DNA from: Methanolobus sp. UBA474
Lineage (GTDB): Archaea; Halobacteriota; Methanosarcinia; Methanosarcinales; Methanosarcinaceae
DNA length: 5,776 nt
NCBI GenBank assembly: GCA_002501695.1
Contig: DANZ01000088.1
Coordinates: forward strand, 1-5,776
Direction of reading: 5' to 3'
Positions 5,001-5,776 of the stretch are shown here, in pieces. The notes beneath the pieces were generated by a model. It was given only the letters and a program-made list of their open reading frames with translations, searched no databases and was not told the DNA's origin. Both the position numbers and the translations under genes were made by a program. Position 1 is the stretch's first letter; each line of letters begins with the position of its first letter.

Positions 5001-5534
5001 TTACTTCTTTCCTATAAGGACTTCGGTGGATTTGATTATCGCAAAGACCTCGTCACCCGGACGGATGTCAAGCCTTTCAACAGCTTCGCTGGTAATGACG
5101 GATGTCAGGACAGAGGGCTCGATCTCCATTGTTATCTTTGAGACCAGTCCTTCACGCTCCACCCGGGTCACTTTTCCCGGTATCCTGTTACGAGCAGATA
5201 TCTTCAGTCCTATATTCTCCCATGAACCTTCATCTTTCATACTGTCCTCAATGAACTCCCTGTTATGCTCATACTCCAGGATAAGGCGGCGACCGTCATC
5301 CGTCAGAAAAGTACCCTGGTCCTTTCCTCCCCGCACGGTTGTTACAACGTCCTTTCCCAGCCTTTCGCTCATTGTGTTGAGCACGTTCCATGCGTGCTTG
5401 TAGGAGATATCCAGTTTCTTGCAGGCTTTTCTGAGGGACCGCTCCTCATCAATGGCCTTCAGAAGAGCTACTTTCCCGGCACCGATGACAGGTTTCCCTT
5501 CCGATGCCAGCCAGACCTTTGTTCTCGTTTCCAT
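5001..5534 (-). CDS. ModE-like molybdate/tungstate-responsive transcriptional regulator (winged HTH plus one TOBE domain)
   Basis: This is a 177-residue cytosolic regulator. Residues 16-90 form the LysR/ModE-type winged helix-turn-helix: GKVALLKAIDEERSLRKACK then LDISYKHAWNVLNTMSERLG, followed by the wing with RGGKDQGTFLTDDGRRLI. Residues 112-177 form a TOBE (molbindin) domain with the usual opening SARNRIPGKV and closing DEVFAIIKSTEVLIGKK, the fold that binds oxyanions such as molybdate or tungstate at dimer interfaces. Escherichia coli ModE is about 260 residues with two TOBE domains, and this protein has one. The oxyanion site would thus have to form between subunits. The ATG at 5534 has GGATGAGG a few bases upstream on the minus strand. 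The XRE gene ends 24 bases before this start, so the two are probably cotranscribed. No molybdate or tungstate transporter genes lie in the window, so its target is unknown. Methanogens need Mo or W for formylmethanofuran dehydrogenase. Confidence 0.85.
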   Translation of the reverse strand: METRTKVWLASEGKPVIGAGKVALLKAIDEERSLRKACKKLDISYKHAWNVLNTMSERLGKDVVTTVRGGKDQGTFLTDDGRRLILEYEHNREFIEDSMKDEGSWENIGLKISARNRIPGKVTRVEREGLVSKITMEIEPSVLTSVITSEAVERLDIRPGDEVFAIIKSTEVLIGKK

Positions 5535-5558
5535 GTATGCCTCATCCTGCAGTATGTC

Positions 5559-5765
5559 TTATCCGAGGTCTTCTTCCTCAAATATAAATAGTTCGTCTAT
5601 ACTGGTCTGCAGGCACCTTGCAACTTTATAGGCAAGCTTCAGTGAGGGATTATACTTGCCTTTTTCCAGAAATCCTATAGTTTCCCTCCGGACTCCTACA
5701 CTGGTGGCCAGGTCCTCCTGGGTCATGTCATATCTTGCCCTCAGTTCCTTTATCCTGGTCTTCAT
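5559..5765 (-). CDS. Small XRE-family helix-turn-helix regulator
   Basis: The 68-residue protein is almost entirely a Cro/C1-type DNA-binding domain: IKELRARYDMTQEDLATSVG (5-24) gives helices 1-2, VRRETIGFLEKGKYNPSL (25-42) the recognition helix and following turn, and KLAYKVARCLQTSIDELF (43-60) the last helices. It ends with an acidic tail (EEEDLG). It belongs to the short stand-alone XRE proteins common in archaea and bacteria (YozG-like). The ATG complement at 5763-5765 is preceded on the minus strand by AGGAG about 6 bases away, right at the window edge, so the start is well supported. Its promoter lies outside the window. The ModE-like gene follows 24 bases downstream on the same strand. 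Members of this group often sit beside a small membrane protein that they regulate. None is seen on the downstream side here, and the upstream side is not visible. Confidence 0.87.
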   Translation of the reverse strand: MKTRIKELRARYDMTQEDLATSVGVRRETIGFLEKGKYNPSLKLAYKVARCLQTSIDELFIFEEEDLG

Positions 5766-5776
5766 CTTTGTCTCCT

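Noticed and set aside
1..5776. CRISPR arrays, insertion sequences, tRNA or rRNA genes
   Set aside because: I looked for evenly spaced repeats, terminal inverted repeats with transposase motifs and cloverleaf-like segments and saw none. Nearly all of the window is coding sequence of chromosomal housekeeping type.

Overview
The window reads as a piece of a euryarchaeal chromosome, most likely a methanogen related to Methanosarcinales. The signs are a group II chaperonin (thermosome) C-terminus at the left edge, archaeal TATA-like promoters, GGAG/GGAGG ribosome binding sites, tightly packed operons, and a ModE-like regulator with a single TOBE domain. The lineage is inferred from gene content and protein style, not from a marker gene.

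Layout. Positions 1-165 hold the end of a thermosome subunit gene, followed by a possible hairpin/oligo-T terminator. Positions 166-457 are a non-coding regulatory region. It has a TATA-like box and an inverted repeat, TGTAAACC-N13-GGTTGACA, that resembles the biotin repressor (BirA) operator. Two more GTAAACC half-sites flank it. Positions 458-3426 form a four-gene plus-strand operon, bioY-ecfA1-ecfA2-ecfT. Together these encode a complete energy-coupling factor (ECF) biotin importer: substrate-binding membrane protein, two ATPases and the coupling membrane protein.

Positions 3427-3510 hold a compact promoter with a near-perfect 16-base palindrome of the ArsR/SmtB operator type. It lies directly before a two-gene plus-strand operon (3511-4973) coding for an ArsR/SmtB metal sensor and a permease of the SO_0444-like Cu/Zn efflux type. 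The sensor keeps the complete zinc-site pattern D-x-H-x10-H-x2-E in its last helix. The permease has CSCG and CATSSTP motifs and a Cys/His-rich central loop. Sensor, operator and pump together look like a self-contained metal-resistance switch, probably for zinc.

Positions 5001-5765 hold two minus-strand regulator genes, convergent with the permease. They are a small XRE-type helix-turn-helix protein and, 24 bases downstream of it, a ModE-like molybdate/tungstate-responsive regulator.

All intact genes belong to recognisable families and I see no mobile element, CRISPR array or RNA gene. No wholly new system is evident. The points most worth a second look are the BirA-type operator in an archaeal leader, the matched Zn-sensor/operator/pump unit, and the XRE-ModE pairing.
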